Below are positions 39,701-54,700 of a DNA stretch of 64,000 nucleotides, in pieces. A model generated the notes under the pieces. The model worked only from the letters and a program-made list of their open reading frames with translations. It had not been told where the DNA came from and made no database searches. The DNA lies in assembly GCA_003993805.1 (NCBI GenBank), contig RSEF01000026.1, forward strand, positions 1,012,269 through 1,076,268, read 5' to 3'. This DNA comes from Himantopus leucocephalus. Lineage: Eukaryota; Chordata; Aves; Charadriiformes; Recurvirostridae. The position numbers were made by a program, and so were the translations under genes. Within the stretch, counting starts at the first letter, position 1. Each line of letters starts with the position of its first letter.

Positions 39701-42700
39701 GTCTTATACCAAGCAACACTGCATAAACGGACAGATATTGCAACTGCAGGGGAAGTTTTTATTCTCCGAGGTATGCAGGCACTGACAGTAAAGCAATTCC
39801 GTATGGCAAATCCTTTGTTATGCTCAGCAGCAGAAAACAAACAAAACATTTGGCAATATCTAAAACTATTCAACAAGTTATCAATAAATTACTAGTAGTC
39901 CTATTTATCGCAGTTATCTGAAATCAGGGCTCCTTTTCCTAATACAGACTTCGGCAGTGTGTCCTGTTCTTTTCTGGTCTCGGCCAGGACCTCGAGCTTG
40001 TAATGCAACACAAACCCATTCACTCGTTAGCCTGCGATTATTTTTCATTTTTCAATTGCCATGCCCATGCTGCTGCCCTTTCAGACACCTGTGGGTTCCA
40101 TGAAGTGAAACTCAGCTGTTCTGAAAGGAAAGAATATTGGGAAAAAATCTGTCCTGCACAGTACATCTGGGCACCATCTGTTCATGCGGGCCAGTTCTCC
40201 TCATTCCCTACTTTTCCAAGCGAAGGACACTTATCAGCAGTCAGCTGGACGTGCCACTCAATAGGAGCCGCTGCCAAAACCGCTCAAGCTTATCATTTAT
40301 ACACAAATTGTCTGCTAAACTCCAAATCACAGTGACTGGCTGAGATTAAGCAAGAACGCAGCAGGCAGGTTCCAGCAAAAGATCAGCAAAGAATCTCAAA
40401 CTGTGCTGAAATTCTCTCAGGGTGGTCATCTGCCGCGACTTCTTCACAACAATTACACTTCCCAATGACTTCTCTGTATGTGCCTTTCTAGCGCTGCTGC
40501 GGAAGGGGCTGGAAATGAGGCTAAGCTCAAATTTTACTCCTTCTGGCACAAACCGCGAAGAACCTGTTTGTAGAGATTAGCTCCTTAAATATTTCTCAAG
40601 ATATTACATATCTATCCCATTTACACTGCGGTTCTGTCCAGGGGCAACTACACACGTTCACTGTAAACCCAAGCCCTGCAACGGACACAGTTCCGTCCAG
40701 GAGAGAATACACAAACTCCAGGGAATCAAAAAAGGACAGATGCGTGAACAAAGGGACGGAAGGTGACTACTGAGCAAGTGACAGAAGTACAAGCGCAGGT
40801 GCCAGTTACAAAATGAGGCACTTGCATATAAAAGGGAAAAGGATGCATAAATCTAGTTTCCTGGCTGGAGACCACGTACGTGTGAACACAGGGGTGGAGA
40901 AACCCCTGTTGCCCTGCTCACCTAAATGAAAAGCAAAGTACCAGAACTTTTACAGATGAGAGATAGCTCTCGATATTGTGAACTCCCGTGTGCCTGGGAC
41001 TGCTGAGAAAATACGTGAAGCATGAATATAGACAAAAGGTATTCCGGAGGAACTATCGACAGGACAGAAGCTGAGCATTAAGTTCAGTCTCACCTGTTTT
41101 CTTTTTCTTCTATATCGCTCGTACTGCTTAGTCTTCTGGGGGCTATTGTGGCAAGATAGCTCTTGTTGTCTTTATCCTGGTGAAGCAAAAGGAGTACTTC
41201 AACTGCACAGCTGTTACACTTCCAGCATGTTCAGTGACAACTAGTTCAAATTTCTTCAACTAAGAAAGCATTCTCCTGTCTAAGGACAACTGGTTTAAGG
41301 CATTTTCTTGGGCCACACATACCACAGCATAAAAGCATCGGTTCTGAAAACGATTTTCTGAAGAGCATGCTAGTGAAGAAAAGCAGCTTCTAACTAAAAC
41401 TACTTATAAATCATAGAATGATAGAATAGCGCGGGTTGGAAGGGACCTTTAAATGCCACCTAGTCCAACCCCCCTGCAACGAGCAGGGACATCTTCAACT
41501 AGATCAGGTTGCTCAGAGCCCCGTCCAACCCTGAAACCGTGAATGTTTCCGGGGATGGGGCATCTACCCACGGGGAGCAAAGTCAGAGCTAGTGAATACA
41601 TGGGATGGGATACAGCTGGTGGATACAGGAGGAATCCATATAGGTTAACAGTGAAGGAGAATTTCCACTGCAGGTATGTGCTACTCTCTGGATTAGATAT
41701 TTTCTGGTAAGGAATGGGCCATGCCAGAGCAGCAGCACTTCGCTAGCGGCCCAATCCAAACCGAGCAGGAATTCGGTCAAAGGGGCACCGAACTCCAGTT
41801 CTGCAAGAACAACTGATAGCATAGGAGTAATTTTCAAAAGAAAAAAAAGAAAGAACGAAGGACACCCAAGTTTGTTAAGGATACAAACCCCAGCAATAAC
41901 TCAAAACGAAAGGGAAAGGGTCTTAAACCTGCAAGGTAAATTCTGCTCAACTGGGAGGCACTGAAACATCTTTGCTGAAAGCCAAACCTTTTCTTTGTTG
42001 TCTAATAATGCAGATATCCGAGGACTTGAAGAAGAACGATAGATAGAAGAAGTCTTGTCTCTCTGCGCCTCACGAGTAGCAGCGACTTCACTCAACATGT
42101 TGTGGCTGCCAGTCTTGCGTAGTCCCAACCGCCACGATGAAGGTGACTCATCCTTCTGCTCGTCTGACTTGCTGAGCCAACTGAACTGCAGAGGGGAAAC
42201 AGGGACGTTTGGAAGAAGTAAGGACACTGCAAGGCACAATCGAAGTTCTGAAAGTGTTTCAACAAGCCCCAGTTTTTGCTGGGCTACACTTGTAAACGTA
42301 AGATGGAGTGACTTTGATTTGCTGCTTAGCTTTAATTACAGGACTCAGCTCAAGGGGAACTCACGGGGATGCAAACAGCTGTAGTGCCCTCATCCCCAAG
42401 GACAGACGATGAAAGAAATCTTGTGCAGCTCCCTTTGCCTACACAATGCCCTCCGCCAGCTTTGCAGAAAGAATATAAGGAACAATGAGGCTTTTATTAG
42501 CACCTGTTTAGGAAGGGAGAATTATTCAGTAAAGGCAGAAAACCAAAAAAAGTAATCAACTCTTTTGGGACTAACTGCAAATGAACCCCTTACACAGACC
42601 AAACTGGGGAGAGTCCAGGAGAAGCCATTAAGATCATCAGGGAGCTGGAGCACACAACAACACGAGGAAACCTGGCTTGTTTAGCATGGAAAGGAGAAGG

Positions 42701-45700
42701 CAAAGAAAGGATTTAATGGCTCTACTACTTGGAGAGTGGGGTTTACAGAGGATACGGAACCAGACTTCTTCTCAACAGTGAAAGGAGAAGGAGGAACAGA
42801 CACAAGTTCCAACACGGGAAAACCCAACTGACGTGAAGGAAGACATACCTCCTGGCAGGAGCGATGCTGCACTGGGACAGGGAGCAAGAGAGTGGGGCTT
42901 CTCCATCCTCAGAGACTTTTCAATATTCAGCCGAGCTCAGGTAGTTCAAAGCGACATGACATAGGTTGGAGCTGGCCCTTCTTCGAGCAAGAGGTTGGAC
43001 TACAGGCTTGCAGACGCCCGTTCTAGCTTAAAGCTTTCTACAACCAGGGAACTGCATATTCTATACACAGTACAGAATGGGCCTTCGTGCTTTTTGTTAC
43101 TTGAGGCACTTCTGACAAGCATATATCATTCCTCAAACGTACAGCTGCGTAAATGTACAGTTATCAAGTCTTACAAAAAGATGCCGGCTGCCATTCAAGA
43201 ACAGAGCCTGGGCACCGCAAGAGATACTTCTACAAAGACAGCGGCTGAACACCGGGTTTTATAGGAAATATAGCAAACAAAACATTAGGAACTGTCGGAA
43301 AAGAATAGAATATGAAACACAACACCATTATGCCTCTGTGCTACTGCAGGGTACAATCACACCTTTGATATCACGCACAGCTCTGCTCCGCAGCTCAAAA
43401 GCAGCATTGAAGAAGGGGAAGAGATTCAGAGAAAGGTAACAAGAACGCATAGAGCAAGAGAGCTTTTGTATGAGGAGTTATTCAGAGTGCCAGGAGTCTC
43501 CAGGCTGGGATACGACCAAGGCACACAAAATCCTCAGCGGCACATAGAAGGGTGAATAAGGATCAATTATTCCTTGTTCCTTCCCATAAAGGAACTAGGG
43601 GCAGCAAACAAAACTGGCGTGTGGCAGGCGTAAAGAAACAGGTGCAGGAACCTCTGCATAATATATAATTACGCTGAAGAACCCTTTGCCACTGGACATT
43701 ATAGGATCCCAAACATTATGGGCACTCAGAAAATGACTGCATAAATTCATAGAGGAAAAGCCTAACAGGGGCTACTGAATACAGAAAATACGACAGGTTC
43801 AGTAAGTCCCTGAAATGCGAGAAGGTGGGAGGGAAGTCCAGCTAGATTCTGTCTTCTCTAGTGTCTTTTCATGGTCACTGCCAAGGGCAGGATACGGGGG
43901 TAACAAGGCTTTCGGTCAAAGCTGATGCAAGCATTACTATGCCGTATTCTACATAACACAAAACATCTGACATTATCCAGAATAAATGAAGCTACTGGGG
44001 AGCTCTGCCCTCCATCTCATTGACTCAAGACTGCAAAGATAAAACTATCACTGCAGTATTTTAGCAGTGTTTCTTATCTAATGTTATTTTAATGCAGATG
44101 CACAGAGTTAATCTCCTGTACTCCACTGATTCTAGCCCTTCCAGTCCGCTGAGCTACACAGCTCTAATGCTTTAATGTCGTTTTGACACTTTCCTCAGAG
44201 AAAGCTCAAATCCACAGTACGCCTTCTGAAATTTCTGAACAACGCAGGAACAGCAAATATTAATAACTCCACAAATGAAGGGCAATATAAGCACTCATAT
44301 TTTCCCATAAAAAAACCCAATCTGACAAAGGGTTACAGAAGAATCAAACATGTAAGAGATGGTAAAGTAGCCAATGGAGGTCAAATTAACAACTGCTTTG
44401 CACACAGGCCCTCCTCTACACCCTAACAGTCTTATTCTGGGTTAAACAGCTCAAATGAGCGCGAACAACACTCTGCAGCTGCGAAAAGGTTAACTGAAGT
44501 GCTCACACTTCCCACTGTCCTTCTACCTTTACTATTTCCCTGCTACGTCAGCCTGAGTTGAGCAGCGCCCAGAGGAGCCCTATTTCATCTGATCTGGATG
44601 AGAAGTTGACTTAGTAGCATGGCAAAAATGAAAGATTGTGACGAAGGAAGAAACATTTTCCCTCTAACATGTACCTAACGCTGCAGACTTTGGCAAGGTG
44701 CCTGCATTGTGTAGCTGTCCTCCATATTCTGGTGCAAAAAGAAACCAGGAGCATAAGATGCCAGTCCTCAGCAGAACACAGAGTCTCCTGGTGCCATCTA
44801 GCTGAGTGACGCGAGAGCTGGAGAATTCAGATAAGATTTCAGTAACTCTACTTCACCTTTAAAAAGCTTTCATAGCCCAGCTATCTAGTCAGATGCAAAC
44901 TTTATCCCCTCTGCTTACTGGGCCGTAACATCACGCCCCTGAACCAACCGAGTTTGGCAAGTTGGAGGCACTTCAGATGACGATGCCAAATCCACTGCTG
45001 ATGCATCAGCAGGAACCAGCTTTGGTGAAAGATCTCCTGCTGGTAAGAGATTGGCATCAGCTACCTCAGAAGTGACAGCGACACAAAGCACTTGCGGAAA
45101 GCAGGGTTTCTCTTGTGAACAGCGCAATTTGCTTCAGAGGGTAAGAGATTCAAGAGGAACCTTATCGTACAAACATCCTCCTTTGTGTCAGCCCTATACT
45201 GTTGTTAACACAGCACCTTTATCAAAATTGCGGACTATCGTGCTTTGTGTCTTACGCATCTTACAACTCCTCTGAAAATGGGTTTCAGAGTGCCCATTTC
45301 CCAGAAAAACCTACTGCTTTCAAGCTCTGCTGGAGTCCCCATTGATTCCAAATTCACTTACTCTTCTGGCAGATGCAGTGAAGGAGTTGGGCTCGGGTGG
45401 CGGTATTTGCTCAGTGATGCTAGGCCTGGTTTCATGGCTGGAGTGGTTGGCAAAGGGCTCTTCCTTCCTTTCTACAATTTTAAACAAGAAGAGAAACCAA
45501 ACGTTTCAGTATTGCACTCCCACGGCCCTCCTTTACCAGCACAGCGCGCACCACGCTCAAGTTCAGCGCCGCTGTGACATCAGCGCGCCTTAGATCGCCA
45601 AGCCGATGTCAGTGCCAACGCTGCCAGGGCTTTCTGCAAGGAGGCTTTCTACTCGCGGCAAAATACAACGGACACGTTTGCCCGGCAAAGCTTTTGAACG

Positions 45701-48700
45701 CCATCCCCACAGACAAGCACCATCTTTGCAGAAAGCACCTTAAGGAGGACAAACAGGTTTTTTTCGTTTATCCACGATTTTGTTTTCTCTCAGGGATGGT
45801 TCTTCCCGCGCTGCACTCGGGAAGAGAAGCAGAACGCGCCGTTCCCGTCGCAGCACACGAGTGGGGAGCTGCGTCACACATCCCCAAGCCGGCCTGCTGG
45901 CAGGTACCATTGCACGGCTCTGCTGCGGCTGCTTACGCTGGTGGGCACAATTTCTGGTCTTCTACTGCAAAATCCATTTTTCTACAAGAAACTAGGACTG
46001 ATTCCCCAAAAAAAATCTCTAAGAGGGCTCAAAGCAAGCCAAGCAAACGCTACCAAAGCTCACCGCTGGCTCCTTGCTTTGGTAGACAAGTGCAATCGTC
46101 CAGAGTTAATTATTATTTTTTTTTTTAATCTATGCACCATGCTTGACCTAAGAACATCCACCAGATGTTACCAGGAGCAGAAACTATGTCTCAGGCAACG
46201 GGTTCCATTGACAGGAGTGCACAGGGCTCCCAGACGGACTATCCACCAGCCACAGCCGCCTGCGAGGTGCCCGAGAAATGATGCACCTACACCAACCAAG
46301 CAGCGGTCTCCTCTCGCAGCTACGAGTGCCTCACACAGCCACGGGCGTGAAAAAACGAAGTCGTTTTAAGTGTAAGCACCCAAACAGTGCCGGCAAATGA
46401 GGTATGTGCAGGGAATAAATATCCTCTATTACACATACAAAGCAGTTTGGTACGGAGCATCCGAGGATGGCACCCTGGAGCACGAAGATCAATCTTTCTG
46501 AAACAAGTGTTCTCACTCCTAGAATACAGGGTTCAAAGGACACGGAAAACAGAAAAGAGCAAGCCCAGAGAAAGCATTTTAAAATAACAGGCAGTTAGCA
46601 GGACTGATAGACGCAGAATTAAAGAGACAAAGATGCATCTTCCCCAGGGAGGTCCATATGATACTGAAGTCTCAGCCACCTTTCCCTCTCTTTGTGTGAT
46701 CTCAGAACTTCCACCAAAGTCACCTAAACGGAGCATTTCATTTCTTGAGCCTATCACGCAGACGCACTGCGCTTTCCAACAGCCCTTTCAGGAAGGGGCA
46801 GCAGATGACCTAATTCTCCTTGCAGCCCTGACCTGGCGTTCAGCACCCCGTGGAAACGCACACAGACCAAAAATCACATCCTTGCCAATTCCTGATTTCT
46901 CGAGAGCAAAGCCCATAAACCACAGGAGAATCCTCAACATTGGAGGGAGCGGAAAACAGAGCCGACCTGAGAGCCAGCAGGATTTACAGGCTGGGCGAGA
47001 CGGTGACTGGGAGCCCGTTCTGGAAGATTACAGTACACAGGTCAACTTTTAAGGTCAAGCCTAATTACAAGGGCACAAGCTTAAGCGGTAATGACAGGTT
47101 GGAAAGAACTCGAACTGCGAGCAATGCGACCGAAAAGAGTCGACTGCAGAAGGAGGAGAGGCAAAAGTACCTTGTACCGGCAGCGAGAGAGACTGCGTGA
47201 CCATAGGCATCGTTGTCTTTAGGGGAGGGGCCCGCATTTTATTTCACTAAAATTTTGAGCAATAAACATTGTGAATTCCAATCAAGGGAAACCGGCGAGG
47301 ATTATAGTTCAATCTCCCCACAACAAATTTGGCGGGAATAAAAATTCAGTCCTCTAATTTGGCAAACTGGCATAAATCTCATTTTTCTTAAGGGTTTTTT
47401 TTTGGAGGTGGTCTTTTTTTATTTTTTTCAATTTTTTTTTTAAACACTGAAAGGTTCCCTGGCCTGCTGTAATTCACAATAACACCAGCACAGATAACGA
47501 CCATAGAATTCTATACTGATCTTTCCCCTGTTTATATACAACCCAATGCCAAATTGTTAATTGTCCTCAGGATGAATAAAATGGCATTAATGCACTCAGT
47601 TTCCTTTGTTTGCAGAACACAAATTTCTTACAGACTGTAAGAAACATGGTACTCCCTGAAGCACTGCAGCAATTTCACTGCTCAACTCTTCAAATTTCTT
47701 CTCCTCCCACAGCCTCTGCAAATTCCACAAATTTATCGCAACCTGAGACCCTTCGAAACACACCCCAAAATAAACTCCTGGATTACACTGCCAGCTTCCA
47801 CTTTGGCCTGCCTTATGCTCAGTTACCAAAGGAGTTAAATTTTTTTGATTTAAAAGGATCACTCATAACAATTTTTTAGCTTTTTTTTTTTCCCCTTCAT
47901 CTGGACTTTGAACACTTTAGGAAAACAGTTGTCTCATATCTGTCCAGCACTGCTTAGAATCACAAAGCTATGTGAATATTAAATCTCAGAAGAAAACGAA
48001 GAAGAATAAGGAAATAATTTCCACGTTTTCAAAAACACGCCTCCTATATCCATCCAAGTATTTAAAATATCTAGCAGATAATACAGCAAAACCGTTCTTA
48101 AGATTGTGTTTGAAACTAGTAATATTGTGACATTTATAATTTTCTGTGAAAAAGCTATTTTCATCCCTACTTCTCTTTGGAGTCCTCCTATAACACGTGG
48201 GCTGACGGTGTTATCTCACGAACCTCGTTTCAAAAGAGGGTGCCGAAAATGGACACCCCATTCACAAGTGCGACAACTGACAACCGTGTCTGCGTCCAGC
48301 CGGACAAGTTCACGTTCATTTTATCAGAGACTTGAGAAGTTTACAAGGCGGGGTTTCAATTTGAATGGAAATTTCTCAAAGAAGCCACTAATCTCTCTCG
48401 GAAAGGCGAGCGCAGGTACAAAGCCCGAAGCCTGATGCTTCATCATTACTTGAACGCTTTTTGTCTGCGATTGGTTTTAGCTTTAGTGGTTTGAACTAGA
48501 TTAGTAGAATGTGCTTTGCTCAGTGAATTAACTCAATAAAAAGACCTGCTCTGGTTTTACACAAAATTTAGTGCTGCTCCTGAATCAGTTAAACACCGCA
48601 GGGCTCCGCTTCTCAGCGCTATACATACGTTAGAGGGGCTCTGGGCAAGTCCCTACCACGTTGACAAGAACTGGCACAGAGCTAAACAGGGCTGCTGGCT

Positions 48701-51700
48701 AGTAAAAACCCTGATTTAGGGAGCAAATAAACGTGACTTCTACTGCCTGCCTGTATCTACCACTGACTTCTCCCACTACGTTTGCTCGATTTAAAAGCCA
48801 AAAGATTATTTCATCGTGTTACCATCATACCCAAATAGCTTTTCTAACTGCCAGCTCTCAACATCTCTCATACCGTGATAAACACCGTAATTGATACAAT
48901 TAGAACACAGGTGACAATTTTACTGGCACAAGAAGCAGGACAAAACTTTAAACTACACTTCTCTGCAAGGACTCACTTATTAGTATACGGGGATAAAGGC
49001 CACGTAAGCTGATGTTAGGAGTAGTTTAACCATTAAACACATCATAGTCCAAAATCCATCTGTTTGCAGAGAAGTCCAAGTAAGTCTTGGCTTACTGTAA
49101 AATTAAGTATCTTTATTTAAACTTTCTGCACTGCACATACACACTGTTTAAACTAATTAAGGAAGCCTTAGAAATTATGGAAAAATAATGGGAGTAGGAT
49201 GCCGGCAATATGCTATAAGGCTAAGGTGACTCGATGTACTTAATCCTTATTCACTGTGTTTTGCAATTATTAGACATCACAGTCAGAAAAAAAGCTCCTC
49301 ATCTCTGTAATTACACAGAACAGCTTCAGCCCTTCATTTCATTTCTCTGATCCAAATACAAGAGGCTGTTACCTTCCTACACGTTCATGTGCTTTTCTAT
49401 CGTCTTGCAGTAAGTGAAGTATTCATCCTGAAACTGGCCAACAAGAAAAAAAAAACCCTACTGTTTAAGAACAACCTATGAACAATGTGTTATCTTAAAT
49501 TCAAGTGAGCTGGAAGTAGAAATTAAAATACTACCCACAGCTTTTTTTTTTTTTTTTTGGAAAAATGATGCTGACCTGGGAGTCAGCATTTAGATCAGCT
49601 TTTTTAGCACACTGGCTACAGAGCTCTCCATGTTCTACACACATACGCTGGAAGTAAGACGTGCAGGATGTCTTTAACAAAAAATAAAAAAGCAATTCTC
49701 AAACTGATCCCCCAATATTGCTAGGCTAATTATTAAATCCAAGACTGTACTAAGTCTTACCTGACTCCTTTTCAGCATCCGATTCGGAAACTTCATCTTC
49801 TTCAGCTTCTTCCTCTTCTTCAGAACTAGAACTGCTTGAGTCCTTGTTCTCCTCCTCCTCCATTTCCATGGACTTCAGCGTGTCTTCCTCATAAAGAATC
49901 TTCTCTTTGCTGCAAGATACAGAAATTTTAAGGACTAGTAGGCGAGCGAGTTATTTCTGAGTTCTACTTCTCAGGAACACATAAACATGATTTACTACAT
50001 ATAGAACAAGCAAAAGGACAAAATCCCTCTACAGACTCAACATCCCAGCACTGCCCATTTTCCATGGATTCCAATGCCAGCCTCACATAAATTTGCAAGC
50101 ATTTCTCGGTCCCCAAAAATGTGGTCTCTTTTTCCCAGTACAACACGACCCATCAGCTGGGCTGTACGGCTGCGTGCATCTGCAACGGTGCCGTTCTCAG
50201 CCCAAGCCGATCCTCAGCGAGAGCAGGAGCCAAGGGACCAGGCACCAGCCCGACTCCTTGTTCCACCACCCAGTGGGTATGTTAAGAAACAACTAAAATT
50301 GAATTTAAGAGAGCTCAAATTTAAAAGAAACCATGAAATGAACGTGAACAGCAGTAAATTTTTTCCAAACCAGCTGCAGCCAGCTGACTCTAAGAGATGA
50401 AGCTGGCCTCCCATCACACTCTGCACGGCGTCTTCTCAACGAAGGGGGAGAAACGTACTTGGTGAAGAGTCCGCTTTGAGGCTTGCCGTTCATGTCGGCT
50501 TCTATTAGCTTATTCCTCGTCTCCTTCTCACTTCGCAACTGTCGAAAAGTCCAAGTAGATTGGAGAAAGAACGAAAAGAGACATCTTAAGAAACCACCTC
50601 AGCACAACCTGATAATTACCCCAGCGCAAAGTCATCCCAACCTTGGTAGATGAAAAACACCGTGGATTTGTTTAACAAGCCAATTCAACAGATGCGCGTC
50701 TGCAAGAGCACTGGATGTCTTGGACTAGAGCTCCATAAGGGCACAGCTACACAGCCAGCACGTCCTTAGACCTGAGCTGCAATTCAATAAAACCTCCAGA
50801 GGAGTCTGCAGCACTCCCTGCTGAGACCCGGACGCAAATCCTGACCTCCCCAGTGCTGCCCTGCACCTGCCCGTGCAGACACAGCGCTGGAGCTCCGTCC
50901 ACGGCTGTTTGTACGCCCATGAAATCAGGCTAGAATCAGTTTTAAATCTGCTGCCTCTAAAGCTATCATTTACTTGGAAATTTAGCTATTATTTACAGGG
51001 GAAAGCATTCGCGTACACCCTGGACAAGGCGTACTGATGTCCCAGGAGGATGGGTCACCTCGTCGCGCTCTCAAACGCCAGCGTAAGTCATCGCACCAGG
51101 ATACCTGCGATCACCGCAGCAACGGGGACACTGTGCCCAGAGAGCTGCGGTATGAATTTTGTCACCACTGGTGGACAAATCAGTAACCAAAAAAATTGCT
51201 TCGTACCTTCTAGAAGCAAAGACACAGTTGAGGTAGAAAAAGGGATGGCAATTAGAGGCTCGATTTTAAGGCCGTCTCTTTTGTGTCACGTCTAGCCTAG
51301 TTATTCTGTCCCTTTGGTAGGAGCTGACACCGGGCACAAGAAGCAAATGCTCTGCAAATTCTGAATGTGGGAAAAGCTACATAGAGTCGAACAAAGAGCC
51401 AAAATTTGGGGTATGGCATGCCGTTAAATAGAAGAAACTATCGGAGCGCAGCACAGGGAAGCGCAGGAAACAGCCTGCGCCAGTCAAAGGTAATTCAGAA
51501 ACTGGGGGAAAAAAACCCCAAACGAATTGATTCCAGCAAACAAAATCCCCTCTTCTTGCCAATAACAGCAGCAAATCTTGTTAGCGAGGACGGCATATTG
51601 TTCTGCTACAGGCTTTAGATTAAACAAAAATCTGCTTTGAGAGCCATTTTGAAAGTGAAATAACATACTTCGAGGAATGTCATGGAACTGCTATTTCATC

Positions 51701-54700
51701 CTTAACAAATGTAAGTTTTCTATTTTAAGTGATAAAAATGGCCTGTGATAAACACACACGATAAAATGGCATTTCTATTAAAAACAACATATCCATAACA
51801 TTCTGCCCAGTTCCACTATAGCTTGCGACACTCATTTCATAAATGGAGAAAGCCTTTATTTAGTGCTACTATCTAGAGAACAAGGAGGGGTGCAGCCCCT
51901 GCGAAGCCAGCCTAAAAACGGGCTAGCACCCATCCGGAAAAGATCCTTCTGTTTTCCTTTCTCTTTTCTTCTGAGGAGCGCAGTTATCTGCAGAATCCTG
52001 GTGTACTGAGATAGGAGGAAATCCAAAATACAGCCCCGGTAGTATTTACCAACACCTCATTTAGGAAGAAGCTGATTAATTTTTAAAAAGTTTCTGTGAA
52101 TGTTAAGGACGCTATTTAAGGATGACAGCAGCTGTGTTATGATCAGAGCTTGAGTTCTACCACCCACATTGTCAGTTCCTCAAAATACTTTACTGGGTTT
52201 TATCAGCAGTGCTCTCATTACGTCTGTTTCTGAATCCAATGTTTTAAATGATACTTTCTGATTTTTATTTTTTTTTTTAAAGAAGGTTGGTTTGGGTTTT
52301 GGAAGTGCCCAAATAAGATAATTGAGTAGACCAGAAAAAATAGGAAAAAATGCAATCAAAGCCCCAAATTTCTGGCTTGATGACTGGCTTTACTTTACTC
52401 AAGATATATTTTTGCTTTCCTTTTTTATGCCAACTTTCTGCTTATAACCCCTTCCAATATCTCCATTGCATTATGAAACGGCAGTGTAATACAGTTTTGA
52501 AATCACTCATTTTTTCAGTCGAGAATTCCCCGAAGTTTATAATTTCTTCTCACTCAATCAAAAGCCTCCCTATTGTAAGAAAGGCAGACGTGGTAACATC
52601 TCTTTCTCAACCCTGGCAGTGTATTTCCTTAGATGCAAAGACAAAGCTGACTTGGGTAATCACTCATTAAGAAAAGAGCGGTTTGGTGCTAGAGAGCTTG
52701 CCAGCTAACAAAGCAGCTATGGAATACTAACCATTCCAAGATGAGCTATACATTCCTTACCAGTCTACATAATTCTGCATGTCAGCACGCTACTGACCTT
52801 CTTGATGCAGTCATCCAGTGTTCTAGATGTCTAACTATTAAAAATATTGGTGAAATTAAAGATTCCAAGTGACTAACGTAAAAAAAAAAATAGCTGGGCC
52901 TCAGCTTCGTGCGTCTGTTGATGCCATATGTCTTAGAGAACCCCCGTGCGTGAAAAGGTAATTGGAGAGGTGGAAAATGATCTGCCAGAAACTCACCACA
53001 GTCTGTTTCTTCTGCAGCATTTCTAAATGCTCCACCAGCCCCTCATCAGCCACGTCGAATGGCGTCTGGCCCTGATGCGATAAGAGAAGACAAGAGGATA
53101 TCTGATATGGCTTGGTATTAATATTCAAAATATTCAAAGAACAAAAGTGACTATGCTCCACGTCCTCCCTCCCCAAACGCTGAGTTACACCCTCTGTTTC
53201 ACTCCAGAGCAGGGAAAGCCATGCGACAGCGATGGCAGTTTTATGACTCAACCCATGATCAGAGCAACCTTAATCATGGAAGCGCAGTTCCCCGATTGCT
53301 GCTGCTCAAATCTAACAGCCAGGACTAACACATCTGAGTTTCCAGGTTTCTAAAAAGGGCACTCTTTGTACTGAGAAGGAATGCAATCAACCCGGTCTAT
53401 GGTATCACTGCATACTTGAACCTCCTGAAATCAGCAATCATCAGCAGGCCAAGAAATTTGGGAGCCACTTCCACATCCGTGAGCATTTACAAAATAAAAC
53501 AAATCAGAAAAATTACGTTGGGGCACAATACAAGAAATCACTTACATTTCCACCGTAACTGAAGCTATGATAACCATTTTATTAACATTATATTAACACA
53601 TAATAAAACCTAAGGCTCTAAAAGGTTGCCTTGGCCATCTGACCCAGCAAGGCAACTGGCCTCGACTGGAAAGAGCGGGTAATGCAGCAACTACAACTGT
53701 GTCTGTTTCTTTTCAAGTCTCGCACAATACAAAGCCCCCGCACATTCTGAACACTTTGGAAAAGCNAAGGTTGCCTTGGCCATCTGACCCAGCAAGGCAA
53801 CTGGCCTCGACTGGAAAGAGCGGGTAATGCAGCAAATACAACTGTGTCTGTTTCTTTTCAAGTCTCGCACAATACACATTCTGAACACTTTGGAAAAGTG
53901 CCTGATGGCACGTAAAGCAAACAAGAATCCCCGTATTTTGGATGTCACAGAGCTCACCACGCTAGAACGGCTCCTTCTCATAGAAGATCAGGCTCCAGTA
54001 CAGACAGATGCACTCAGACCACACAGTGCCACGTTTCTCTTATCAAATTCTCCTGCCTGCTCTCGCTCCCCGCTGCTGTTCCAAGCACGTACGACCTCCT
54101 GTCCTCCCGCAGATGCAGCCACAATGCAGCGGAACCTNCAGGCTCCAGTACAGACAGATGCACTCAGACCACACAGTGCCACGTTTCTCTTATCAAATTC
54201 TCCTGCCTGCTCTCGCTCCCCACTGCTGTTCCAAGCACGTACGACCTCGCGTCCTCCCGCAGATGCAGCCACAATACAGCGGAACCCGCTCCAGCAGGAA
54301 GCGCTTCCCAGACCCTGCCTGGACCTCGCGGCAGGGAGGGGAACACCAAGCACAGCCCTGGACGGGCACACCTCACCTCTGGATAAGCCAGGGGCTCTTC
54401 AAGGCAAAAATTCTAACTATGAGGATGGAAGAGGAATTTTTTTTCCCTCCTCCCCCCTTTTTTTTCTTCCATCCTATTTTTCTTTACTCATTTCTCACAA
54501 ATCTGAATCAATTTTTTGATTTCCCTTTTAACGACCAAGATAGTAGAACAGGAAGGATTTAAAGCTGCCATCAGTTCACTAGTTTTCAGTGCCTTATACC
54601 TTAATATTAGCATATTATTTTATATTCCAAATGCTTTGTTGTTGTTGTTTAATTTATCAGGACTACACTAAAACAGGAAGGCACAGATTAGCCCCCATCC

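Larger units (their letters stand above)
42186..45361 (-). other. PPP1R12B intron with CR1 remnants
   Basis: About 3.2 kb. It holds a diverged + orientation CR1 at about 42607-43003 and a second, more doubtful retroelement remnant at about 43390-43860. The rest shows no recognised feature. Confidence 0.7.

Noticed and set aside
45574..46128. A 184-codon open frame on the + strand
   Set aside because: Antisense to a PPP1R12B intron, with no domain, no splice support and a composition like random sequence.
53622..54286. Genuine tandem repeat or exon duplication
   Set aside because: A single N lies exactly between each pair of copies and the differences look allelic, which points to assembly error.
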